Positions 40,994 through 51,814 of a DNA stretch of 64,000 nt are shown here, piece by piece. Both the position numbers and the translations under genes were made by a program. This DNA is from Bacteroidales bacterium (GTDB taxonomy: Bacteria > Bacteroidota > Bacteroidia > Bacteroidales > UBA932). The number at the start of each line of letters is the position of its first letter. Position 1 is the first letter of the stretch. The stretch is from positions 1 to 64,000 of the forward strand of contig JAFUMO010000067.1 of the NCBI GenBank assembly GCA_017482565.1, in the 5' to 3' direction. The notes under the pieces were generated by a model that saw nothing but the letters and a program-made list of their open reading frames with translations, was not told where the DNA came from and did not search any database.

Positions 40994-42211
40994 TCACATC
41001 CCTTTCTGCGGATGGTGGTCCAGGATGTCCTTCATCCAATGCTGTGAGCTTACGTGTGTGTATATTTCGGTGGTGAGGATGCTTTCGTGGCCGAGCATCT
41101 GCTGCACTACGCGCAGATCGGCGCCGCCCTCAACCAGATGGGTGGCAAAGGAGTGGCGGAAGGTGTGTGGGGAGACCTTTTTGGTTATCCCGGCCCTGCG
41201 CACCTGCTCCTGTATGATGTTGTAGATCATTATGCGGGAAAGGCGCCCTCCCCTCCTGTTGAGGAAAAGGGTATCTTCCGATTCCCGGACAAACTGGGCA
41301 ATCTCCTTCCCCTTGCGCTTCCTGCGGGTAGGGAGGTTGTCTTTCAGAGCTGTACGAGGGGGGATACCAAGTTGGTTCTGGGGCAATTGAGTTTTCCCCT
41401 GCGGGCCGTCTGCAACAACGGTGGAATTCAGCCCGCTGTCGGGAAGCGGCTCGGGAAGCGGCACAGATCCCTTCACAGAAACCTCCTTCCAGCGGCCGCG
41501 GTTCTCCCGTGCACCCTTGTCAACATCACGGCGGTGCGGCTTGTAATTCTCCACAGCCTCAATTGCATAGTCCCCCACAGGGACCAGCCTCTGCTTGTTC
41601 CCCTTCCCGACAACCCTTATGTATCCTTCCTTGAAGAACAGGTCCGAGCAGCGGAGATTCACCAGTTCGGAGACCCTGAGGCCGCATCCGTAGAGCATCT
41701 CAATGATAGCCTTGTTGCGCACCTCCTCCGGGCTGGTAAGGTTGAAATTATCGAGCATCAGCTGCACCTCCTCCAATGAGAGGACATCCGGGAGGTGACG
41801 GGTGAGTTTAGGGGTATCGATGCCTGCCGTAGGGTTGTGCCACTGCGGGTACTTCACCCTTATGGCATTGCCGTGCTCCAGTTCCAGGAACTTGAAGAAT
41901 GTCCTCAGGGCACTTATCCTCCGTGCCTGGCTGCGCTTTTCAAGGGGCTTTTCCGGCGCCCCCGGCTCCTCCCCTCCGGGCTTGCCGCCTGCATTCGGGA
42001 CTGCTTCCGGTGTTGTCTTTGGGGCTGCCTTGGGGGCCTCCTTCAGGAACCTCTCCACATCCTTCACCTCTATCTGCCCGGGGGAGCCGTACCCCACAAA
42101 ACTGACAAAGCGCACCACATCAGAAAGATACCCGTTTATGGTATTCTCCGAAAAGGAACGCTCCAGCCTCATATAGGTCTTGAAATCATCTATATAATCC
42201 TGCCAGGTCAT
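40994..42211 (-). CDS. xerD: tyrosine recombinase XerD-like, with two insertions
   Basis: A site-specific recombinase for chromosome dimer resolution. All catalytic residues are visible: Arg in YGCGLRVSELVNL, Lys in VVGKGNKQRLVPV, HxxR in SPHTFRHSFATHL, His in MLGHESILTTEIY, and Tyr in EIYTHVS. At 405 aa it is about 105 longer than a normal XerD. A Pro/Ala/Glu-rich stretch of about 35 residues separates the N-terminal SAM-like domain from the rest, and a basic/Pro-rich stretch of about 75 residues follows the catalytic Lys strand. The ATG overlaps the nth stop (TAATG), so it is coupled to nth. Confidence 0.92.
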   Translation of the reverse strand: MTWQDYIDDFKTYMRLERSFSENTINGYLSDVVRFVSFVGYGSPGQIEVKDVERFLKEAPKAAPKTTPEAVPNAGGKPGGEEPGAPEKPLEKRSQARRISALRTFFKFLELEHGNAIRVKYPQWHNPTAGIDTPKLTRHLPDVLSLEEVQLMLDNFNLTSPEEVRNKAIIEMLYGCGLRVSELVNLRCSDLFFKEGYIRVVGKGNKQRLVPVGDYAIEAVENYKPHRRDVDKGARENRGRWKEVSVKGSVPLPEPLPDSGLNSTVVADGPQGKTQLPQNQLGIPPRTALKDNLPTRRKRKGKEIAQFVRESEDTLFLNRRGGRLSRIMIYNIIQEQVRRAGITKKVSPHTFRHSFATHLVEGGADLRVVQQMLGHESILTTEIYTHVSSQHWMKDILDHHPQKGM

Positions 42212-42840
42212 TACTCCGGCCTCCAGTTACACCATTCATGGATTGGGCAGACCCCGCATTTGGGGTTGCGGGCGGTGCAGATATAGCGGCCGTGGAGGAT
42301 GAGCCAGTGGTGTGCTATTGCCCTCTCTTCCATGGGGATGAGACTGTTCAGGTCCTTCTCCACCTCCAGAGGGGTTTTCCCGGATGAGAATCCCAGCCTG
42401 TGGGAAACCCTGAACACATGGGTATCCACCGCAATCACCGGCTTGTTGTATATGATTGAGGCCACCACATTGGCCGTCTTGCGCCCCACTCCGGGAAGTT
42501 TCTCCAACTGCTCAACCTCAGACGGCACCACCCCTCCAAAATCAGAGACCAGCATCCTGGCCATCCCTATCAGGTGGCGGGCCTTGTTGTTGGGAAATGA
42601 GATGGATTTAATCAGTTCAAAAACCTCCTCAAAAGAGGCCTCCGCCAGCATTCCCGGCTCCGGGAAACGGAGGAAGAATGCAGGGGTGTGCATGTTCACC
42701 CTTTTATCTGTACATTGGGCGGAGAGAATCACCGCCACTATAAGCTGGTACGGGTTCTTGAAGTCCAGCTCGCTCTGGGCAACCGGGACATTCACCCTGA
42801 AATAATCCAGAATATGTTTCTTTCTATCCTTCTCTCTCAT
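42211..42840 (-). CDS. nth: endonuclease III
   Basis: A 209-aa DNA glycosylase/AP lyase for oxidised pyrimidines, started at ATG 42840, directly after the ftsE stop; the TTG at 42858 is inside ftsE. The HhH motif LPGVGRKTANVV, the catalytic Lys in CTDKRVN, the catalytic Asp in AVDTHVFRV, and the 4Fe-4S ligands C-x6-C-x2-C-x5-C (CTARNPKCGVCPIHEWC) are all present. It is the middle gene of ftsE-nth-xerD. Confidence 0.95.
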   Translation of the reverse strand: MREKDRKKHILDYFRVNVPVAQSELDFKNPYQLIVAVILSAQCTDKRVNMHTPAFFLRFPEPGMLAEASFEEVFELIKSISFPNNKARHLIGMARMLVSDFGGVVPSEVEQLEKLPGVGRKTANVVASIIYNKPVIAVDTHVFRVSHRLGFSSGKTPLEVEKDLNSLIPMEERAIAHHWLILHGRYICTARNPKCGVCPIHEWCNWRPE

Positions 42841-42841
42841 T

Positions 42842-43582
42842 TTAAATTTCAAAATCAATTTCCTGCACCATTTCCCTCACGCTCCCCTCCTCGCAGATGA
42901 GCACCCTGCCCGGGTATCTCTTGTAGAGCTCCCTGTTGTGGGTAACCATCAGAACTGCAGGCTGCTGCTCCGCATGTATCTTCATGAACAGGTTCATTAT
43001 GTCAGTTGCAGTCTCTTCATCAAGGTTGCCTGTAGGCTCATCAGCCAGAATCACCTGAGGGTTGTTCAGGAATGCCCTGGCAATGGCCACCCTCTGCTGT
43101 TCTCCTCCCGACAGCTGGTGGGGCATTTTCCCTGCCTTATCCTCAAGCCCTACCATGGCAAGCACTTCCCTGGCCCTGGCAGCCATCTGGGAGCGCTTTT
43201 TCCACCCTGTGGCCTCCAGTACAAATAGGAGGTTGTCCTCCACACTACGATCCATCAGCAGCTGGAAATCCTGGAAGATTACCCCCAGCTTCCTCCTGAG
43301 GAACGGGATATGGCGCCTCTTTATCTTGCGGAGGCTGTATCCCGCCACAGCCGCCTCCCCCTTCTTGAGCGGAAGCTCCGCAATGAGGGTCTTTATGATT
43401 GAGCTCTTGCCGCTTCCCACCTTTCCCAGAAGGTACACAAACTCCCCCTTGCGGATTGTGATGTCCACGTCAGCCAAAATTATGTTGCCGTCATTTGCAA
43501 TCACGGCCTCTGACATCTCCACAAGCACAGGGGCCGGCTCCTGCTGTATATCAAGGGTATCCTGTATGGTGTTTTCTGACAT
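42842..43582 (-). CDS. ftsE: cell-division ABC-type ATPase FtsE
   Basis: The ATG at 43582 gives a 246-aa protein; the extra upstream codons run into the gyrB promoter and are rejected. Walker A is LLGKVGSGKSS, Q-loop FQDFQLL, signature HQLSGGEQQR, Walker B VILADEPTGNLD, and H-loop MVTHNREL. FtsE with FtsX controls septal peptidoglycan hydrolases. No ftsX is adjacent. An N-terminal extension of about 30 residues before the ABC core is typical of Bacteroidales FtsE. TAAATTTG (43616-43609) is a -7 candidate. Confidence 0.88.
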   Translation of the reverse strand: MSENTIQDTLDIQQEPAPVLVEMSEAVIANDGNIILADVDITIRKGEFVYLLGKVGSGKSSIIKTLIAELPLKKGEAAVAGYSLRKIKRRHIPFLRRKLGVIFQDFQLLMDRSVEDNLLFVLEATGWKKRSQMAARAREVLAMVGLEDKAGKMPHQLSGGEQQRVAIARAFLNNPQVILADEPTGNLDEETATDIMNLFMKIHAEQQPAVLMVTHNRELYKRYPGRVLICEEGSVREMVQEIDFEI

Positions 43583-43647
43583 ATCTGCTGCTTGTTTTTG
43601 TACTGTTGCAAATTTATAAAAAATAATGTTGAACTGGCTATCGGGAT

Positions 43648-43679
43648 GTTGGCAAAGTCCATATTTTTTGCTAATTTTG
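43648..43679 (+). promoter_or_regulatory. gyrB promoter
   Basis: TTG (43649-43651) and TAATTTTG (43672-43679) are spaced by 20 nt. The leader to ATG 43703 is about 18 nt. Confidence 0.6.
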
Positions 43680-43696
43680 TATGTTAAAAATCCTAA

Positions 43697-46622
<2,926 letters not shown>

Positions 46623-46641
46623 TAAATTAATTTACAGGACT

Positions 46642-47898
46642 ATGGATATTTTTGAAAGAATCAAAAAGGACTCGGGTGGATCCCTTGGCCAGTACAGGAA
46701 AAGAGCTCACGGATATTTCATGTTCCCTAAACTTGAGGGTGAAATTGGTCCGTACATGACCTTTAACGGCAAGAAGGTTCTTGCCTGGACATTCAACAAC
46801 TATCTTGGTTTGGCAAATGACCCTGAGGTAAGGAAAGCAGATGCTGAAGCAGCGGCAAAATGGGGCCTTGCATACCCTATGGGTGCACGTATGATGAGCG
46901 GCCACACTTCATTGCACGAACAGCTTGAGAGGGAGCTTGCGGAGTTTGAGTGCAAGGAAGACGCTTACCTCTTCAACTTCGGTTACCAGGGAATGATCTC
47001 TACAATTGACGCACTTGTTACAAGACATGACGTTATCGTTTACGATTCAGAGGCCCATGCATGTATCATGGACGGTGTACGCCTCCACATGGGACAGAGA
47101 ATAGTATATCCTCATAATGACATTGAGCGTTGCGAGAAGGCTCTCCAGAGGGCTACTAAACTTACTGAGAAGACCGGTGGCGGTATCCTTCTCATCACTG
47201 AGGGCGTTTACGGAATGACCGGCGGACTCGGCCGTCTGGACCTCATCTGCAAGCTGAAGGAGAAATACAATTTCAGGATCCTCATTGACGATGCACACGG
47301 ATTCGGTTCAATGGGTCCTAACGGTAGGGGTACTTCAGAGCACTATGGTGTAATGGACCAGGTTGACCTTTACTTTGGCGCATATGCAAAATCTATGGCC
47401 TGTATCGGCGGTTTCGTTGCCGGCGACAGGGACATCATTGATTACCTGAGATACAACCTCCGTTCACAGATTTATGCAAAATCACTCCCTATGCCAATTG
47501 TAGAGGGCTGTCTCAAGAGACTTGACATGATCAGGAAAGGCCATGACAGGCGTCAGAAGCTCTTCAAGATTACCCGCGCCCTCCAGGACGGCTTGAGGGA
47601 GAGAGGCTTTGACATTGGTGTTGCTGAGGCCTGCATCACCCCTGTATTCCTCAAGGGTGACGTTCCTGAAGCAACCAACATGCTTGTTGACTTGAGGGAG
47701 AACCACGGAATCTTCTGTTCATGTGTTGTATATCCTGTAGTGCCTAAGGGTGTGATCATGTACCGCCTTATCCCTACAGCTATGCATGAGATGGAGCATG
47801 TTGAATACACTTTGAAGGCATTTGAGGCTTGTAAGGCAAAACTTGAGGCCGGTGCATACAAAGGTTCAACAGATATCCAGGACATGGCTATCAGATAA
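46642..47898 (+). CDS. PLP-dependent alpha-oxoamine synthase (serine palmitoyltransferase / cysteate acyltransferase type)
   Basis: A 418-aa class-II PLP enzyme of the KBL/SPT/AONS family. Visible signatures are NNYLGLANDPEV, SGHTSLHEQLERELAEF, ILIDDAHGFGSMGPNGRG with the PLP Asp-x-x-His, and YFGAYAKSMACIGGF with the Schiff-base Lys. Family members condense an amino acid with an acyl thioester. A KBL or AONS role is less likely because no threonine dehydrogenase or biotin genes are nearby, while an SDR follows immediately. In Bacteroidota such a pair fits sphingoid-base or sulfonolipid (capnine-like) synthesis. The substrate (serine or cysteate) is not decidable by eye. Confidence 0.8.
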   Translation: MDIFERIKKDSGGSLGQYRKRAHGYFMFPKLEGEIGPYMTFNGKKVLAWTFNNYLGLANDPEVRKADAEAAAKWGLAYPMGARMMSGHTSLHEQLERELAEFECKEDAYLFNFGYQGMISTIDALVTRHDVIVYDSEAHACIMDGVRLHMGQRIVYPHNDIERCEKALQRATKLTEKTGGGILLITEGVYGMTGGLGRLDLICKLKEKYNFRILIDDAHGFGSMGPNGRGTSEHYGVMDQVDLYFGAYAKSMACIGGFVAGDRDIIDYLRYNLRSQIYAKSLPMPIVEGCLKRLDMIRKGHDRRQKLFKITRALQDGLRERGFDIGVAEACITPVFLKGDVPEATNMLVDLRENHGIFCSCVVYPVVPKGVIMYRLIPTAMHEMEHVEYTLKAFEACKAKLEAGAYKGSTDIQDMAIR

Positions 47899-47913
47899 TT
47901 ATAGGTTACAGAG

Positions 47914-47967
47914 GGAACTGCCGGTGCTTTCAGGCATACTTGCCGTAAGGTGCAGGCAGTTCCTTTT
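47914..47967 (+). terminator. structured terminator/attenuator between the oxoamine synthase and the reductase
   Basis: GGAACTGCC (47914-47922) pairs with GGCAGTTCC (47955-47963) and is followed by TTTTT. Between them GGTGC and GGCA-tact-TGCC form inner pairs. It ends about 16 nt before the SDR ATG, so readthrough would be needed for cotranscription. Confidence 0.7.
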
Positions 47968-47982
47968 TAATTATAATCAACA

Positions 47983-48816
47983 ATGAAAGTAGTAATTATC
48001 ACAGGTGCCAGTTCAGGCATCGGCCTGGCAACAGCACGCGAGTTCGCTTCAAAGGGTGATTGCGTAGTTCTGGCAGCCAGGAATATAGAGAAGCTGAAAA
48101 GCGTTGTAACCGTACTTCAGAACCTGCACGGGGAAGAGGCCAGGCTCGGCGAGAAGAAAGTTCCGAGATTCCTTGCCGTTGAGACCGATGTGGTTAAGGA
48201 GGAGGACTGCAAAAACCTCATTGCACGCACTGTAGAGGTTTACGGACAGATTGATGTCCTTGTGAACAATGCCGGCATCTCAATGAGGGCCATGTTCAAG
48301 GACCTTGATTTGAGTGTGATCAGGAACCTTATGGATGTGAACTTCTGGGGTACTGTATATTGTACAAAATACGCCCTCCCTTACCTCCTTGAGCAGAAGG
48401 GCTCGGTAGTGGGGGTAATCTCAATCGCGGGCTTCAAGGGGCTTCCTGCCAGAACCGGCTACAGCTCGTCCAAGTTTGCAATCTACGGCTTCCTGGACAC
48501 ATTGCGCATAGAGCACCTTCATGACGGTCTCCACGTTATGATATTCGCACCGGGCTTCACCGCCTCAAACATCAGGTTCACGGCCCTTACAGCCGACGGC
48601 TCGGCACAGGGCGAGACCCCAAGGGACGAGGGGAAGATGATGAGCGCCGAAGAGGTTGCCGCACGCCTTGTAAAAGGTGTCTACAAGAGGAAGGCCCAGA
48701 TTATCCTCACCCCTATTGGGAAACTTACAGTATGGCTGAACAAGTTCTTCCCAAGACTTGTGGACCGTCTGGAGTACAACTACATGAAAAAGGAGCCGGA
48801 TTCACCGCTCAAATAA
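47983..48816 (+). CDS. short-chain dehydrogenase/reductase (3-ketosphinganine-reductase-like)
   Basis: A 277-aa classical SDR with the cofactor motif GASSGIGLA, DVLVNNAGIS, a catalytic Ser in VISIAGFKGLPA, and YxxxK in GYSSSKFAI. A C-terminal region KLTVWLNKFFPRLVDRL could be membrane-peripheral, as in ketosphinganine reductases. Its position directly after the alpha-oxoamine synthase suggests that it reduces the 3-keto product of that enzyme. Classical SDRs are diverse, so the role rests on context. Confidence 0.8.
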   Translation: MKVVIITGASSGIGLATAREFASKGDCVVLAARNIEKLKSVVTVLQNLHGEEARLGEKKVPRFLAVETDVVKEEDCKNLIARTVEVYGQIDVLVNNAGISMRAMFKDLDLSVIRNLMDVNFWGTVYCTKYALPYLLEQKGSVVGVISIAGFKGLPARTGYSSSKFAIYGFLDTLRIEHLHDGLHVMIFAPGFTASNIRFTALTADGSAQGETPRDEGKMMSAEEVAARLVKGVYKRKAQIILTPIGKLTVWLNKFFPRLVDRLEYNYMKKEPDSPLK

Positions 48817-48847
48817 ATGGGCATAATCTGCTTCCAGACAAACAAAC

Positions 48848-48968
48848 AGAGGCTGACTCAAAAGGGTAAATTTTGCGTTACGCTTGCCTCGGAAATCCTC
48901 ATTTACCTAAGTAAATCCCGGTTTCCTCACCTGTGCAAGCCTTAAATTTCCACCTTTTGAGTCAGCCT
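48848..48968. repeat. 121-bp hairpin repeat, copy E (inverted)
   Basis: The arms GGCTGACTC / GAGTCAGCC (with AGA/TGT beyond) hold an interior that is the reverse complement of copy A with very few differences. It lies between the convergent SDR and 2-hydroxyacid dehydrogenase genes. Confidence 0.9.
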
Positions 48969-48995
48969 GTTCTTTTCTGTTCCGTACAAGGGATC

Positions 48996-49925
48996 TTAAT
49001 TGTTCCTTATGTTCTCCGCAATCTTCTCCACAAGGCAGGTTCTGGCCTCCTGGCTTGCCCAGCCTATATGTGGGGTGAGAAGTATCCTTGAAGGGTCCGC
49101 TACCTTGAAGTAAGGAGAATCCTGCGGGAGCGGCTCTTTTGAAAATACATCCACACCTGCGCCTGCAATCAGCCCGTCATTGAGGGCCTGCACGAGGTCT
49201 GCCTCATTGATGATGCCTCCACGGCCGAGGTTGAAGATATATGCAGTCTTCTTCATCAGCTTGAGCTTGTCGTATGTGATGAGGTTATTGGTGCGCTCAT
49301 TTAGCGGACAGTGTACTGAGATTACATCACACTCTGCCATAAGCTGCTCAAGCGTCACTGCCTGGAACTCGTTTGAATGAGGGTTGCCGCCGGTTGAGTA
49401 GTATACCACCTCCATGCCGAATGCCTGTGCTATACGGGCCACCTTGCCGCCTATGTTGCCCAATCCTACAACACCATATTTCTTTCCCTTGAGTTCCCGG
49501 AAGACTTTGCTTACGTCTGTGAATGAAGGGCCTTTTGAGTAGTTGCCGCTCTTTACTGCATCATCAAAGTATGCCATCTGACCCACCATTGAGAGGACCA
49601 TACCGAATGTCACCTGCACAACGCTTTCAGTTGAGTAGCCTATTGCATTCTTTACCGGGATTCCCTTGCTGTTTGCGTACGGGATATCCACATTATTTGT
49701 ACCGGTGGCTGCCACACAAATGAGCTTGAGTGTAGGACAGGCGTCAATCTGCTCCTTCCCTATGATTACCTTGTTTGTGATTATCACATCAACCCCCTGT
49801 ATCCTCTCAAATACCTCCTCAGGTTTCGTGAACGGATATGTGACAAGTTCACCCTGGGCAGCAATAGGACCAAGGGAGATGTCCCCGCCTATCGTATCTG
49901 CATCTAAAAATACTATCTTTCTCAT
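48996..49925 (-). CDS. D-isomer-specific 2-hydroxyacid dehydrogenase
   Basis: A 309-aa NAD-dependent dehydrogenase. The Rossmann motif is GVVGLGNIGGKVARIA, the substrate-binding ATGTNNVDIPYA precedes it, the catalytic Arg lies in NLGRGGIINE, the Glu in GVDVFSKEPLP, and the His in LLTPHIGWAS. Closest by pattern to glycerate/hydroxypyruvate dehydrogenases. It follows nadA by 6 nt as the last gene of the NAD operon, which is unusual; it may simply be carried along or link NAD supply to redox balance. Confidence 0.88.
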   Translation of the reverse strand: MRKIVFLDADTIGGDISLGPIAAQGELVTYPFTKPEEVFERIQGVDVIITNKVIIGKEQIDACPTLKLICVAATGTNNVDIPYANSKGIPVKNAIGYSTESVVQVTFGMVLSMVGQMAYFDDAVKSGNYSKGPSFTDVSKVFRELKGKKYGVVGLGNIGGKVARIAQAFGMEVVYYSTGGNPHSNEFQAVTLEQLMAECDVISVHCPLNERTNNLITYDKLKLMKKTAYIFNLGRGGIINEADLVQALNDGLIAGAGVDVFSKEPLPQDSPYFKVADPSRILLTPHIGWASQEARTCLVEKIAENIRNN

Positions 49926-49931
49926 AATCTT

Positions 49932-50855
49932 TTACTTTGACATCATAAGTGTTATTGGTTCAAGGGCCCTTGAGGAAATCTCCTCAGGCACCTTAACCTC
50001 AAATTTTTCATCTCTCAACGCCTCGTAGACTGCCTCCAGTGTAGCAAGCTTCATATATTGGCAGACTAAATTCTCTGATACAGGGATGAACTCCTTGCCC
50101 GGGTTGTCCTTGCTGAGCTTGTGGAGTGTCCCAATCTCGGTTGCTATGATGAACTGCTTCTTGGGACTCTCTGAGGCGTGCCTCAGGATACCTGAAGTTG
50201 AGTACATATAGCAGTTGGGATTCTCCAGAATCTCAGGGTCGCTTGAGCAGACGCTCTCAGGATGGATGAGTACATCTGCCTCAGGATACTTGGCCATCAT
50301 CTCCTTCACCATCTGTGTGGTCACCTGGTCATGTACCTTGCAGCAGCCGTCGTAAAGTTCCATCTGGCGGCCTGTCTGGGAGATTATGTATGCCCCAAGG
50401 TTCTTGTCGGGAACAAAGAAGACTTTTGAATCTGCAGGGATCCCCTTTACAATTGAGAGGGCATTTGCACTGGTGCAACAGATATCTGTGTGGCTCTTCA
50501 CCTCAGCTGTGGTGTTCACATAGCTTACAATGGTGCCGCCTGGATTTGCCGCCTTCCAGTCTGCCAGATTCTTTCCGCACACTCCGTCTGCCAGGGTGCA
50601 GCCGGCCCCAAGGGCAGGAATCAGTACCTTCTTCTGTGGAGATATGAGGGCTGCCGTCTCAGCCATGAAATGGACACCGGCAAATACAATCATATCAGCC
50701 TCAGTTGTACCGGCCTTGCGTGACAGCTCAAGGGAATCGCCAATGAAATCGGCAATATCCTGGACATCAGGATCAGAATAATAATGGGCAAGAACTATTG
50801 CATTCTTCTGTTGCTTCAGTTCTTCAATCTTCTGAACAAGTTCCTCTCTTTTCAT
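49932..50855 (-). CDS. nadA: quinolinate synthase A
   Basis: A 307-aa enzyme that condenses iminoaspartate with DHAP to quinolinate. Motifs: LAHYYSDPDVQDIADFIGDS; cluster Cys in GAGCTLADGVC; TDICCTSANALSIV; HPESVCSSD; and a C-terminal cluster Cys in NLVCQYMKLATL. It lies 8 nt after nadC and 6 nt before the dehydrogenase gene. Confidence 0.96.
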   Translation of the reverse strand: MKREELVQKIEELKQQKNAIVLAHYYSDPDVQDIADFIGDSLELSRKAGTTEADMIVFAGVHFMAETAALISPQKKVLIPALGAGCTLADGVCGKNLADWKAANPGGTIVSYVNTTAEVKSHTDICCTSANALSIVKGIPADSKVFFVPDKNLGAYIISQTGRQMELYDGCCKVHDQVTTQMVKEMMAKYPEADVLIHPESVCSSDPEILENPNCYMYSTSGILRHASESPKKQFIIATEIGTLHKLSKDNPGKEFIPVSENLVCQYMKLATLEAVYEALRDEKFEVKVPEEISSRALEPITLMMSK

Positions 50856-50863
50856 AGGGCATA

Positions 50864-51718
50864 TTATTTTTCTACTTGAATGTTCATGCTTATGTCCATA
50901 CCTTTAACTGTATGGGTAAGTGCTCCTACACTTATGAAGTCCACTCCGGTTGCAGCCACCTCAACCAGACGCGGGATACTCATGTTTCCTGAGGCCTCAG
51001 TCTTGATGGCCTTGCCAGATGCCTTGATTGTCTGCACGGCAGCAGCCATTGTTGCATTATCCATGTTGTCCAGCATGATGATGTCTGCCCCGGCTGCAAT
51101 TGCCTCATCCACCTCTGCAAGGTTTGTGGTCTCTACCTCAATCTTTATATCTGCAGGGATACGGCTCCTTACCTGCTCCACCGCCTTGGTTATCCCGCCG
51201 GCCATCTTTATGTGGTTATCCTTGATCATTGCCATGTCATAGAGGCCCATCCTGTGGTTTGTTCCGCCACCGTCCTTAACGGCCATCTTGTCCAATACGC
51301 GGAGCCCCGGAGCAGTCTTGCGGGTATCAAGAAGCTCTGTTGAGGTGCCTTTCAGTTCCTTTACATATTTTGCTGTCTCTGTTGCAATTCCGCACATCCT
51401 CTGGAAGATGTTCAGTGAAAGCCTCTCTCCCTTGAGGAGGGTTGGATATGAAGCCTCAATGCGGAGCAATACATCCCCCTTCTTTACGGCATCGCCGTTC
51501 TTGAAGTATGTGGTGTATACGATATCCTTCTGGAACCTCTCGTACACTTTTTTGATCACATCAATTCCGGAGATTACACCGTCCTGCTTTGCTGTCATTG
51601 TGGCAACAGCATTGGTTGACTCAGGGATAATGGAATCGGTTGTTACATCACCTGTGTTGATGTCCTCCTCCAATCCGAGGTCAATCAGCTTGTCAATCAG
51701 ATTCTCGTACTGTATCAT
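50864..51718 (-). CDS. nadC: nicotinate-nucleotide pyrophosphorylase (carboxylating)
   Basis: A 284-aa quinolinate phosphoribosyltransferase. Signatures are EDINTGDVTTDSII, GERLSLNIFQRMCGIATETA, DTRKTAPGLRVLDKMAVKDGG interrupted only by normal loops, HRMGLYDMAMIKDNH, and the C-terminal ISVGALTHTVKGMDISM. It follows nadB after a 96-nt gap with no clear hairpin and precedes nadA by 8 nt. Confidence 0.96.
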   Translation of the reverse strand: MIQYENLIDKLIDLGLEEDINTGDVTTDSIIPESTNAVATMTAKQDGVISGIDVIKKVYERFQKDIVYTTYFKNGDAVKKGDVLLRIEASYPTLLKGERLSLNIFQRMCGIATETAKYVKELKGTSTELLDTRKTAPGLRVLDKMAVKDGGGTNHRMGLYDMAMIKDNHIKMAGGITKAVEQVRSRIPADIKIEVETTNLAEVDEAIAAGADIIMLDNMDNATMAAAVQTIKASGKAIKTEASGNMSIPRLVEVAATGVDFISVGALTHTVKGMDISMNIQVEK

Positions 51719-51814
51719 AATCTTGTCTGTTTTTCAAAATGGTTTGAATGTCCCCTTAAGTACCCGGCTGCAACAAAGTGATGCAGCAAGGGCTGAACCT
51801 GTCGGGAAGCTTGT

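Noticed and set aside
41054..41779. 241-aa plus-strand frame opposite xerD
   Set aside because: Antisense shadow of xerD, whose catalytic motifs are complete on the minus strand.
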